The notes: generated by a model not told the origin, from the sequence alone. Positions 1-5,294 are shown, counted from the stretch's first letter. The stretch is DNA of 8,942 bases from an uncultured Clostridia bacterium (GCA_937914725.1 CALDMJ010000030.1:1-8942), one strand, 5' to 3'. Numbers and translations are program-made.

Positions 1-33
1 CAAGGTGACGCTCTACCACTGAGCCACTCCCGC
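1..33 (-). tRNA. tRNA-Gly, 5' part only (cut by window edge)
   Basis: Read on the minus strand from 33 down to 1, the sequence begins GCGGGAG (acceptor strand), then a D-arm GCTC...GAGC and the 5' half of an anticodon stem CACC followed by TTG. This is the standard start of bacterial tRNA-Gly. The last visible base, G at position 1 of the window, is the first anticodon base, so the anticodon is probably GCC, but its other two bases lie outside the window. It follows tRNA-Val by 24 nt on the same strand and is probably co-transcribed with it. Confidence 0.9.
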
Positions 34-57
34 GTTCCACAATAACAATATTGTGAT

Positions 58-133
58 TGGTGGGAACTATAGGACTCGAACCTATGACCATCTGCTTGTA
101 AGGCAGGTGCTCTACCAACTGAGCTAAGCTCCC
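58..133 (-). tRNA. tRNA-Val (anticodon TAC), CCA encoded
   Basis: On the minus strand the sequence folds into a full cloverleaf. The acceptor GGGAGCT pairs with AGTTCCC (one G-U), the D-arm is GCTC/GAGC, and the anticodon loop CTTACAA contains TAC, which reads GTA valine codons. The T-arm is ATAGG-TTCGAGT-CCTAT, with discriminator base A. The three bases after the discriminator are CCA, so the 3' end is genome-encoded. The first anticodon-stem pair (C-A) is mismatched, which is tolerable. It is the first gene of a two-tRNA unit with tRNA-Gly. Confidence 0.96.
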
Positions 134-148
134 AATCAATGCTCCATT

Positions 149-177
149 AGTATACTATAATATTTTGATAATGTCAA
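149..177 (-). promoter_or_regulatory. Sigma-A promoter of the tRNA-Val/tRNA-Gly unit
   Basis: On the minus strand there is a perfect -35 TTGACA (172-177), a 17-bp spacer and a -10 TATACT (149-154). Transcription should start near position 142, giving a leader of only about 8 nt before the mature 5' end of tRNA-Val, as is usual for stable RNA genes. This is the best sigma-A promoter in the window. Confidence 0.88.
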
Positions 178-434
178 CTAATTTTTCGTATATTTTTCAA
201 CTTTTTTTTTATTTTTTTTAATTTTCTTTAATAATTTATTCAAAAAAAGTATTTTTGACACAAACATTTAAGTAAACTATGCAAATTATAGTAAAATTTA
301 GTGTAAAAGTCAAGCGAATTCATTATATTCTAATAAAATAAAGTAAAATACTTATGTCAACTTGCCTTGACTATAATTTCAGCAGTGATTAAACTAATAA
401 ATTTGTTTAAAAATAACATCATCCCCCCCATCTC
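178..434. other. AT-rich intergenic stretch, no gene seen
   Basis: This stretch separates the tRNA promoter from the terminator of the cysteine-rich gene. It is dominated by A and T runs (for example 187-240). No reading frame with a ribosome binding site, no tRNA and no convincing RNA fold is visible on either strand. A TTGACA at 255-260 lacks a matching -10 element. Confidence 0.6.
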
Positions 435-471
435 AAAAAAAATAGCACAAAGGCCGATGCTTTGTGCTATT
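435..471 (-). terminator. Intrinsic terminator of the Cys-rich small gene
   Basis: A perfect 12-bp inverted repeat (441-452 with 460-471, seven-base loop GCCGATG) is followed on the minus strand by an uninterrupted T run (442 down to 435). It begins 19 nt after the stop codon of the 42-codon gene at 491-619. There is no T run on the other side, so it acts on minus-strand transcripts only. Such a strong terminator directly behind a tiny reading frame supports that frame being a real, separately transcribed gene. Confidence 0.92.
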
Positions 472-490
472 AAACTGCAACTAATAGATG

Positions 491-619
491 TTATTTGCTG
501 CAGTCTTTCGTGCAAGATGACTTTGAAGCACTGCGTCCTGCGCACGCTTTACTTGAACACGCTTTCGATGTACAAGCTTTGTGTTTGGCGCATTTTTCAG
601 TTTTACTTGTTCTAGCCAT
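491..619 (-). CDS. 42-aa basic, cysteine-rich repeat protein of unknown function
   Basis: ATG at 617-619 is preceded by a strong Shine-Dalgarno AGGAGG (625-630) at 5 nt spacing, and TAA at 491-493 is followed by a strong terminator. The product begins MARTSKTEKC and is 42 residues long. It has six cysteines (residues 10, 16, 21, 26, 36, 40), nine lysines, two arginines, nine serines and seven alanines, only two acidic residues, and no Leu, Ile, Val, Phe, Tyr or Trp. Residues 14-28 are three tandem pentapeptides: KACTS, KACSS, KACAG. The repeat codons differ (GCT TGT, GCG TGT, GCG TGC), so this is not a fresh DNA duplication. There is no signal peptide or membrane segment. I do not recognise the family. 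A disulfide-cross-linked or metal-binding protein, a small basic spore protein, or a modified-peptide precursor are all possible; no maturation enzyme lies nearby. Confidence 0.82.
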   Translation of the reverse strand: MARTSKTEKCAKHKACTSKACSSKACAGRSASKSSCTKDCSK

Positions 620-633
620 TTCGACCTCCTGTG

Positions 634-670
634 TGCAATGGGTAATTGCAATGTTGGCTGATGCCAACAT
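634..670 (-). promoter_or_regulatory. Two adjacent leader hairpins upstream of the Cys-rich gene
   Basis: In the presumed 5' untranslated region, hairpin 1 has an 8-bp perfect stem ATGTTGGC/GCCAACAT with a 4-nt loop (651-670). Hairpin 2 directly abuts it, with a 6-bp stem TGCAAT/ATTGCA and a 5-nt loop (634-650). Hairpin 2 ends 3 nt before the AGGAGG Shine-Dalgarno. Neither has a T run, so they are not terminators. They could stabilise the mRNA or modulate ribosome access; the role is inferred only from position. Confidence 0.55.
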
Positions 671-729
671 ATGAGAAAGTAGTTACAAACAAACAGTTAA
701 GTTTATTTAGTTGTCAACTTCCTCAACAT

Positions 730-758
730 TAGTATGCCCCCTTCCCACAATATAATAC
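730..758 (-). promoter_or_regulatory. Candidate forespore (sigma-G/sigma-F type) promoter for the Cys-rich gene
   Basis: On the minus strand, CATACTA (730-736) fits the Bacillus sigma-G -10 pattern CATnHTA. With the preceding G run it also fits the sigma-F -10 pattern GGnnAnAnTR (GGGCATACTA). GTATT (754-758), 17 nt upstream, matches four of five positions of the sigma-G GHATR or sigma-F GYWTA -35 element. No acceptable sigma-A -35 stands in front of it. Transcription would start near 723, giving a leader of about 100 nt. Short consensus matches occur by chance, so this is tentative. Confidence 0.4.
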
Positions 759-912
759 AATATAGGCTATGGTAATTTTAGCCAATTTTAGATATCATAA
801 TGCGCTCTAGAATGTATGCCGCGGCAGTCTCGAGAAATTCAATTAACAAATGCTTTATAATTAAGATTTCACAATTGCGACGATATAAAGCTATGCAACA
901 ACCCAAAACACC
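759..912. other. Intergenic stretch with a cluster of palindromes
   Basis: This lies between the fakA terminator and the promoter candidate of the Cys-rich gene. No frame with a ribosome binding site is visible. It contains an inverted repeat GGCTA/TAGCC (765-769 with 779-783) and a GC-richer island with GATATC (791-796), TCTAGA (806-811), the 10-nt palindrome TGCCGCGGCA (817-826) and the 8-nt palindrome TCTCGAGA (828-835). I cannot assign a function. Confidence 0.5.
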
Positions 913-940
913 AACAAAAGACCAAATTTATGTTTGGTCT
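913..940 (-). terminator. Intrinsic terminator of the asp23-fakA operon
   Basis: An 8-bp perfect stem AGACCAAA/TTTGGTCT (919-926 with 933-940, six-base loop) is followed on the minus strand by TTTGTTGG. It starts 31 nt after the fakA stop codon. The T tract is interrupted, so termination may be less than complete. Confidence 0.75.
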
Positions 941-971
941 CTTATTAGTGTGTTATATAAATGTAGTCAAT

Positions 972-2606
972 TTATTCAACTGAAACAATATAATAATATA
1001 CTGGTTGCCCACCATAGATTGCAGTTACTTCGCAATTTTCGTATTTTTCTGAAATTTTTTGTTGGATATTGTTTGCCTTTTTTTCGTCAATGCCGGCGCC
1101 GTAGAATAGTGTGATATTAACTGATTCGTCATTAACAAGATTTTCAACCAAATTTAGTAATGCCTCATCCAAATTTTCGCTTCTAGCACGGATGTGAGAC
1201 TCATCTAACCCGATTATATCGCCTTCTTTAATTTCAAAACCGTCAACATTAGTAGTTCTAACAGCACTTGTTATAGAGCCGCTTCTCACCATTTTTGAGC
1301 TCTCGTTCATAGCACTGATATTTTCTTCTTTATTTGAATCGGCATTAAATGCTAAGATAGCGGAAATGCCTTGCGGAACGGTTGTTGTTGGAATAACAAC
1401 AACTTGCTTTTGCGTAAGTGCTTTTGCTTGTTCTGCCGCAAGAATGATGTTTTTATTATTTGGGAATACGTAAACTAAGTTGGATGGAACTGCTTCAATC
1501 GCTTTTGCAATGTCGTCAGCAGATGGGTTCATTGTTTGCCCCCCCTCAATAACATAATCTACACCCAAATCTTTGAATACGGCACTAATTCCGTCCCCTG
1601 CACAAACGGAAACCATACCATATGGCTTTTGATTTTTGATAGTAGCGTTTTTACGTAATTCGCGGTTTTGTTCACGCATATTTTCAATTTTCAAATTGAA
1701 AAGTTCGCCCAATTCAAGCGCGTACCCTAGCGCTTTATTTGGCTCATTTGTATGGACGTGAACTTTTACAAGCGACAAGTCACCCGTGCAAATCAAGGAA
1801 TCACCAATTGCAAGTAATTTTTCTCTCAATTTATCTATATCTGATTCGGTTGTTTTTTTGAACATATGGATAATCATAAATTCTGTACAATATCCAAATT
1901 CGATATCGGCAAGCGCTTCAAGATTTACGTGAAACTCTTTGATATTGTCAAGCGTTTTTGCGGTGTCTACCATTTCGAATTCAAATGATTCATCATTTAT
2001 GATAATTCTATAAAAACCTTGGAATACAACCATCAACCCGCGACCACCAGCATCTATGACCCCTGCTTTTGCTAGTACTGGTAACAACTCAGGCGTTTTT
2101 TGCAATATTTCTTCACCTTTGTCGATGACGTATTTCATAAATTCTTCGAATTCTGGCATTTTCTTTGCTGCAGCCGTTGCTTCCTCAGCCATAACCCTGA
2201 TAACGGTGAGGATAGTTCCTTCTTTAGGTTTAGCAACTGCTTGATACGCAATCGCTGCGCCTTCCTTTAATGCTTTAGCAAACTGTTTTGTTGTGATTTC
2301 AGAGCACGTTTTAGTTACTCTTGCAATTCCTTTCAAAATTTGAGAGAGGATAACCCCGCTGTTTCCCCTTGCACCACGCAAAGCGCCCTTTTCAAGGGCA
2401 TCGCTCAAATCTTCTAAATTATTTGATGTGCAATTGTTTAATTCATTTGTTGCTGATTTTAGTGTGAGGAACATATTTGTCCCCGTATCTCCGTCTGGAA
2501 CTGGAAACACATTAAGTGAGTCTACATACTTTTTATTTTGTTCCAAGTTGCTACAACCTGCGAAAATCATTTTTCTAAAGGTTGCACCATTTATTGTTTT
2601 TGTCAT
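972..2606 (-). CDS. fakA: Fatty acid kinase catalytic subunit FakA (YloV, DAK2 family)
   Basis: Cytosolic kinase that, with a fatty-acid-binding FakB partner, uses ATP to make acyl-phosphate from free fatty acids for phospholipid synthesis. The 544-aa length fits the family (about 550). The N-terminal DhaL-type kinase domain (about 1-200) has the Mg-ATP motif NVFPVPDGDTGTN (32-44, with D38 and D40), GALRGARGNSG (74-84) and GVIDAGGRG (182-190). The middle domain has C240 in FGYC and H283/H285 in VHVH, the positions expected for the FakA zinc site. The C-terminal DegV-like part has GGQTMNPS (355-362). The start at 2606 is chosen because GGAGG lies 5 nt upstream; an in-frame ATG at 2639 has no such signal and would add 11 atypical residues. 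It follows asp23 by 49 nt, an order conserved in Firmicutes (yloU-yloV). No FakB is encoded in the window. Confidence 0.95.
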   Translation of the reverse strand: MTKTINGATFRKMIFAGCSNLEQNKKYVDSLNVFPVPDGDTGTNMFLTLKSATNELNNCTSNNLEDLSDALEKGALRGARGNSGVILSQILKGIARVTKTCSEITTKQFAKALKEGAAIAYQAVAKPKEGTILTVIRVMAEEATAAAKKMPEFEEFMKYVIDKGEEILQKTPELLPVLAKAGVIDAGGRGLMVVFQGFYRIIINDESFEFEMVDTAKTLDNIKEFHVNLEALADIEFGYCTEFMIIHMFKKTTESDIDKLREKLLAIGDSLICTGDLSLVKVHVHTNEPNKALGYALELGELFNLKIENMREQNRELRKNATIKNQKPYGMVSVCAGDGISAVFKDLGVDYVIEGGQTMNPSADDIAKAIEAVPSNLVYVFPNNKNIILAAEQAKALTQKQVVVIPTTTVPQGISAILAFNADSNKEENISAMNESSKMVRSGSITSAVRTTNVDGFEIKEGDIIGLDESHIRARSENLDEALLNLVENLVNDESVNITLFYGAGIDEKKANNIQQKISEKYENCEVTAIYGGQPVYYYIVSVE

Positions 2607-2620
2607 TATATCCTCCGAAC

Positions 2621-2637
2621 GCTTGCAAAACGCAAGC
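2621..2637 (-). other. Small hairpin in the asp23-fakA intergenic gap
   Basis: GCTTGC (2621-2626) and GCAAGC (2632-2637) pair across a 5-nt loop, directly upstream of the fakA Shine-Dalgarno. There is no T run after it on the minus strand, so it is not a terminator. It may influence fakA translation or mRNA processing; this is position-based inference. Confidence 0.4.
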
Positions 2638-2655
2638 AAAAGAAGGCATACAAAG

Positions 2656-3006
2656 TCATACTTTGACGCCCATTATATTTACGTTGATAGACTCCACAAT
2701 CATCCCCGTGAAATCTTCTACATTATATTTTACTGATTTTTTCAAACTGTCGGCAACAGCGCTGATTGTGACACCATACTTTAAAATGACGCACAAATCT
2801 AGTGATATCTTATTATCGTGTGTATTTACTTTCACACCACGCCTATAGTGTCCCTTTTTAAATAGTTCTGCAATGTTATCGGAAAAACGTTTCGGAACCA
2901 AATCCACAACGCCGTAACATTCAAGAGCAAAATAACCTGCGACATTTGCTATCGCTTCATCAGAGATAGTAATTTTGCCGTAATTGTTTAATGTATGTAC
3001 TGCCAT
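2656..3006 (-). CDS. Asp23/Gls24 family envelope-stress protein (YloU-like)
   Basis: A 116-aa protein of the Asp23/Gls24 (DUF322) family, recognised by the opening GKITISDEAIANVAGYFALEC (starting near residue 10) and the central VVDLV, with a YGVTISAVADSLKK stretch near residues 77-90. Family members are small soluble proteins; Staphylococcus Asp23 is a membrane-anchored envelope-stress protein, while the YloU subgroup is found next to fakA without a known biochemical activity. There is no signal peptide or membrane segment. The start codon has GGAGA 7 nt upstream (3014-3018). It is the first gene of the operon with fakA and has its own sigma-A promoter. The exact role is unknown. Confidence 0.92.
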   Translation of the reverse strand: MAVHTLNNYGKITISDEAIANVAGYFALECYGVVDLVPKRFSDNIAELFKKGHYRRGVKVNTHDNKISLDLCVILKYGVTISAVADSLKKSVKYNVEDFTGMIVESINVNIMGVKV

Positions 3007-3047
3007 TTCGCAATCTCCATTTTATTCGCTGTAACTCGACTAAGCAT

Positions 3048-3076
3048 ATTTTACTATATTTTATGTAAAAAATCAA
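3048..3076 (-). promoter_or_regulatory. Sigma-A promoter of asp23-fakA
   Basis: On the minus strand there is a -35 TTGATT (3071-3076), a 17-bp spacer and a -10 TAAAAT (3048-3053). The predicted start is near 3041, giving a leader of about 35 nt before the asp23 ATG. It is back to back with the rpmB promoter. Confidence 0.72.
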
Positions 3077-3116
3077 CTATATTCACAAAAAAATATGAAT
3101 TGTTTTATAAAAATAC

Positions 3117-3145
3117 TTGATTTTTTTTAATTTTTAGTGTATTAT
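3117..3145 (+). promoter_or_regulatory. Sigma-A promoter of rpmB
   Basis: On the plus strand there is a -35 TTGATT (3117-3122), a 17-bp spacer rich in T, and a -10 TATTAT (3140-3145). The predicted start is near 3152, leaving a leader of about 110 nt before the rpmB ATG. That leader holds a 14-nt palindrome GAATTAATTAATTC (3227-3240) just upstream of the GGAGG, but no recognisable riboswitch or r-protein site. Confidence 0.68.
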
Positions 3146-3265
3146 ATACGAGTATTTAAAACACTTTGTTTTTTTTCTATGAGTTTTTGCACTTATGATA
3201 TATGTAGAACAAATGGTTTTGTAAATGAATTAATTAATTCAAAAAATGAATCGGAGGTTAAAATT

Positions 3266-3457
3266 ATGCCAAAAGTATGTAGTATTTGTGGAAAAGGCAA
3301 ATTGAGTGGTAAGGCAATCGCACACTCTCACTCACACGTTAGTAAGAGGACTAACCGCCAATTTAAGCCAAATTTGCAAAAGGTTAAGCTTGAGGATGAA
3401 AACGGAACCGTTAGAACTGAGTGCGTTTGCACAAAATGCCTTAAAAAAGTTAACTAA
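3266..3457 (+). CDS. rpmB: 50S ribosomal protein bL28, zinc-ribbon (C+) form
   Basis: Small basic large-subunit protein of 63 aa, the usual size for bacterial bL28. The start MPKVCSICGK and the core HSHVSKRTNRQFKPNLQKV (from residue 22) match the family signature. C5/C8 and C55/C58 form two CxxC pairs that should bind one zinc ion, the C+ version of the protein; C53 is an extra nearby cysteine. The start at 3266 is chosen because GGAGG (3253-3257) lies 8 nt upstream; the open frame runs further upstream, but that part crosses the predicted promoter and looks non-coding. It is transcribed alone, opposite to the neighbouring asp23 operon, as in Bacillus subtilis, and ends in its own terminator. 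Confidence 0.97.
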   Translation: MPKVCSICGKGKLSGKAIAHSHSHVSKRTNRQFKPNLQKVKLEDENGTVRTECVCTKCLKKVN

Positions 3458-3462
3458 TTGAC

Positions 3463-3498
3463 AAAAAAGACTATAGGGTTTGCCTATAGTTTTTTTTG
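3463..3498 (+). terminator. Intrinsic terminator of rpmB
   Basis: An 8-bp perfect stem ACTATAGG/CCTATAGT (3470-3477 with 3483-3490, loop GTTTG) is followed by seven T residues. An A run on the other side (3463-3468) means it could also stop transcripts arriving on the minus strand. It begins 6 nt after the rpmB stop. Confidence 0.9.
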
Positions 3499-3534
3499 TT
3501 GTTTTCTATCTTATAGATTATAATTATACCCTAT

Positions 3535-3560
3535 AAAAACGTTATTTATAAAGCGTTTTT
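3535..3560 (-). terminator. Possible terminator of the gatB-to-rpe operon
   Basis: AAAAACG (3535-3541) and CGTTTTT (3554-3560) form a 7-bp stem that ends in T residues on the minus strand. It is AT-rich with a 12-nt loop and therefore weak. No better terminator lies between the rpe stop and this point, so rpe mRNA probably runs antisense through spoVM to here or to the bidirectional hairpin at 3463-3498. Confidence 0.35.
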
Positions 3561-3598
3561 ATTGTTAATCTATATCAAGTTCGCATTTATTCTTGTAG

Positions 3599-3627
3599 AA
3601 CTATTTTCAAACAATATTGCATATAAT
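3599..3627 (+). promoter_or_regulatory. Candidate mother-cell (sigma-E/sigma-K) promoter of spoVM
   Basis: CATATAAT (3620-3627) matches seven of eight bases of the sigma-E -10 consensus CATACAAT. AACTATT (3599-3605), 14 nt upstream, resembles the sigma-E -35 element. With flanking bases, GCATATAATA also satisfies the sigma-K -10 pattern gCATAnnnTA. No TTGACA-like -35 precedes the embedded TATAAT. Bacillus spoVM is sigma-E controlled, which favours that reading. The start would be near 3634, very close to the Shine-Dalgarno, so the leader would be short. Confidence 0.5.
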
Positions 3628-3648
3628 AAAATAAATGAGGGAACAATT

Positions 3649-3726
3649 ATGAAGATAATTTGCTTTAAAGCTCCAAAATTTTTACGCGGACTTTTACGTG
3701 TAATATTTAAATGTAAGGACGAATAA
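3649..3726 (+). CDS. spoVM: SpoVM, spore coat morphogenesis peptide (25 aa)
   Basis: A 25-codon gene whose product starts MKIICFKAPKFLRG and ends RVIFKCKDE. It aligns without gaps to Bacillus subtilis SpoVM (26 aa) and shares K2, K7, P9, K10, F11, L12, G14 and R17, including the functionally important proline 9. SpoVM is an amphipathic helix that binds the convex outer forespore membrane in the mother cell and anchors the coat-basement ATPase SpoIVA, which is needed for cortex and coat assembly. GAGGG (3637-3641) lies 7 nt before the ATG. Location also supports the call: in B. subtilis spoVM lies between the rsgA-rpe-thiN genes and rpmB, as here except that thiN is missing. It is convergent with rpe, 25 nt apart. 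Odd features are C5 and C22 and R13 in place of glycine. Confidence 0.9.
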   Translation: MKIICFKAPKFLRGLLRVIFKCKDE

Positions 3727-3751
3727 AATACATATTAAGATACCACAAGTG

Positions 3752-4414
3752 TCAATCATCCGTTTGATATTTCAATGAATTAATAGAAGTGGCAAAGTTT
3801 GCGGAATTTGCAACATAACTTCCGCTCACAAGTATGTTCGCGCCCACTTGAATGCATTTTTGTGCGTTGTCACCATTAATTCCGCCATCAACCTCAATTT
3901 CAAAATTGAGGCTTTTTTCTTCCCTAATGCTATCGTATAGTTTTATTTTTTCTAGCGCTAAAGCATCGAATTTTTGTCCACCAGAGCCTGCTTTTACGCT
4001 CATCACAAGTACCAAATCAACAATTTGTAACAATTGAATAACATTTTTTGCTGGGGTATGTAGGTCAATCGCTACGCCTGCTTTTATGCCTAGATTTTTT
4101 ATTGATTCAATTGCAGTGCGACATTCGGTTAAAGTTTTAAAAACTTCGCAATGTATTGATATTGAATGTGCCATTTTGCAAAACTTCAAATATTTGGTCG
4201 GCTCAACAACCATCAAATGTACATCTAATGGTAATTCAGATGTTGCTGCAAGCTTTTCAAGTTTATCGGGCATAAATGTTGAGTTTTTCACAAACTTGCC
4301 GTCCATAATGTCACAATGCAAAAAATCAGTGCCTGCTTCTTTAAGTATTCTTGATTTTTCTTGAAGTTCCTCGAATTTGAAAGGCAATGTTGAAATAGCA
4401 ACCCTATTTTCCAT
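3752..4414 (-). CDS. rpe: Ribulose-phosphate 3-epimerase
   Basis: Interconverts D-ribulose 5-phosphate and D-xylulose 5-phosphate in the pentose phosphate pathway; cytosolic TIM barrel. At 220 aa it has the usual length. Metal and catalytic residues are present: H33 and D35 in HCDIMDGKFV, H66 in DVHLMV, and D176 in EVDGGIN. S8 replaces the usual position in the N-terminal strand motif. Two loops deviate: the phosphate-side VMSVKAGSGGQKF (138-149), where the family normally has NPGFGGQ, and GVAIDLHTP (113-121), where NPATP is usual. The start has AGGAG 8 nt upstream and lies inside the end of rsgA (11-nt overlap), so translation is probably coupled. It is the last gene of the operon, adjacent to rsgA as in Bacillus. 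The divergence leaves some chance of a related phosphosugar epimerase. Confidence 0.9.
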   Translation of the reverse strand: MENRVAISTLPFKFEELQEKSRILKEAGTDFLHCDIMDGKFVKNSTFMPDKLEKLAATSELPLDVHLMVVEPTKYLKFCKMAHSISIHCEVFKTLTECRTAIESIKNLGIKAGVAIDLHTPAKNVIQLLQIVDLVLVMSVKAGSGGQKFDALALEKIKLYDSIREEKSLNFEIEVDGGINGDNAQKCIQVGANILVSGSYVANSANFATSINSLKYQTDD

Positions 4415-5294
4415 ATTTTTTGCTCCTACTCTTGTTTAATGCACTTTTAACCTTTATATACCTATTATACCTATCTTTATTAATTTTCCCGTTGTTTAAC
4501 GCGGCAACTACTTCACAACCGTCATTATTTGGCAAGTGTGTGCAATTTTTGTATTTGCATTTAACGGCGAATTTTCTAATATCTGGATAATAGTGTGTGA
4601 GTTCTGTGTCGTCCATATCCTCAATTGCAAGCATTTTAAACCCCGGCGTATCTGCAATCATAGATCCATAGTTTGTGACGTATAATTCACTGTTCTTGGT
4701 TGTGTTTTTGCCGCGTGATTTTTTTTTGCCGACCTTTAATGCAATTGTATCTGTTTTTATTTTCCTTATTCCTAAAGTATTTAGCAGCGATGATTTTCCT
4801 ACTGCTGATTGTCCGACTAACACTGAAATACATCCTTTTGTTTCGACCATAAACTCGTCTAGCCCTGCACCTGTTTTTGAACTTAATACAATAACCTTTT
4901 GAACACAACCGCTAAATTGGCATTTAATATTTTCGATAAATCCGTCATCAACGATATCAGCCTTGCTAACTATAATGAATGGCAAAATGCCTTCTATACC
5001 AAGGTAAACCAACATTTTGTCTACCAAGAATAAATCAGCTTGAGGCTCTTTTGAAATAACAATAAAAGCTTTATCGACATTAGAAATGTTGGGTCTATCA
5101 ATGTGATTGCGGCGCTCACAAATGTTTTGAACAATAAAAGTGTTGTTGATGGCGTCAAAGGAGTATTCTACAATATCGCCGGCACAAAGTCCCTTCAGTT
5201 TCAATTTTTTCAAAACAAGCGCGCTGAACTTTTTATCTCCTTCAAGAAGATATGCATCAGCACCAACGACCCTCAAAACTGTTGCCTTATTCAT
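4404..5294 (-). CDS. rsgA: Ribosome small-subunit-dependent GTPase RsgA
   Basis: Circularly permuted GTPase that binds late 30S precursors and checks the decoding centre during maturation. The 296 aa show an N-terminal OB-fold (about 1-65). The permuted G motifs follow: G4 SKAD (110-113), G5 SSKTG (138-142), G1 GQSAVGKSS (161-169), the G2 region RGKNTT (194-199) and G3 DTPGF (215-219). A C-terminal zinc finger follows, with C246, C251, H253 and C260. The start at 5294 is preceded by GGGAGAG at 7 nt; an upstream in-frame ATG at 5357 lies inside rlmN and would add 21 unrelated residues. The ATG overlaps the rlmN stop by 8 nt (ATGAATAA), indicating translational coupling. In B. subtilis the orthologue CpgA/YloQ follows the prpC-prkC phosphatase/kinase pair, which is absent here. 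Confidence 0.96.
   Translation of the reverse strand: MNKATVLRVVGADAYLLEGDKKFSALVLKKLKLKGLCAGDIVEYSFDAINNTFIVQNICERRNHIDRPNISNVDKAFIVISKEPQADLFLVDKMLVYLGIEGILPFIIVSKADIVDDGFIENIKCQFSGCVQKVIVLSSKTGAGLDEFMVETKGCISVLVGQSAVGKSSLLNTLGIRKIKTDTIALKVGKKKSRGKNTTKNSELYVTNYGSMIADTPGFKMLAIEDMDDTELTHYYPDIRKFAVKCKYKNCTHLPNNDGCEVVAALNNGKINKDRYNRYIKVKSALNKSRSKKYGK

Noticed and set aside
255..260. TTGACA on the plus strand as a promoter -35
   Set aside because: The hexamer 17 nt downstream is TATGCA, a poor -10, and no plus-strand gene follows.
357..545. Minus-strand open frame of 62 codons
   Set aside because: It starts inside the Cys-rich gene in another frame, reads through the terminator hairpin, and has no Shine-Dalgarno.
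491..619. SCIFF (six-cysteine) ranthipeptide precursor
   Set aside because: The cysteine count agrees, but the spacing and lack of the typical leader do not, and no radical SAM maturase is adjacent; the only radical SAM enzyme in the window is RlmN.
712..717. TTGACA on the minus strand upstream of the Cys-rich gene as a sigma-A -35
   Set aside because: At 16-18 bp spacing the downstream hexamers are TGTTTG, GTTTGT and TTTGTT, none acceptable as a -10. The short palindrome AGTTGACAACT around it may be chance.
800..1114. Plus-strand open frame of 104 codons starting in the gap after fakA
   Set aside because: It has no ribosome binding site, runs over the fakA terminator and antisense into the fakA 3' end, and its composition looks random.
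3137..3265. 43-codon N-terminal extension of rpmB
   Set aside because: It overlaps the predicted -10 and leader, is unlike bL28, and the proper start has GGAGG in front.
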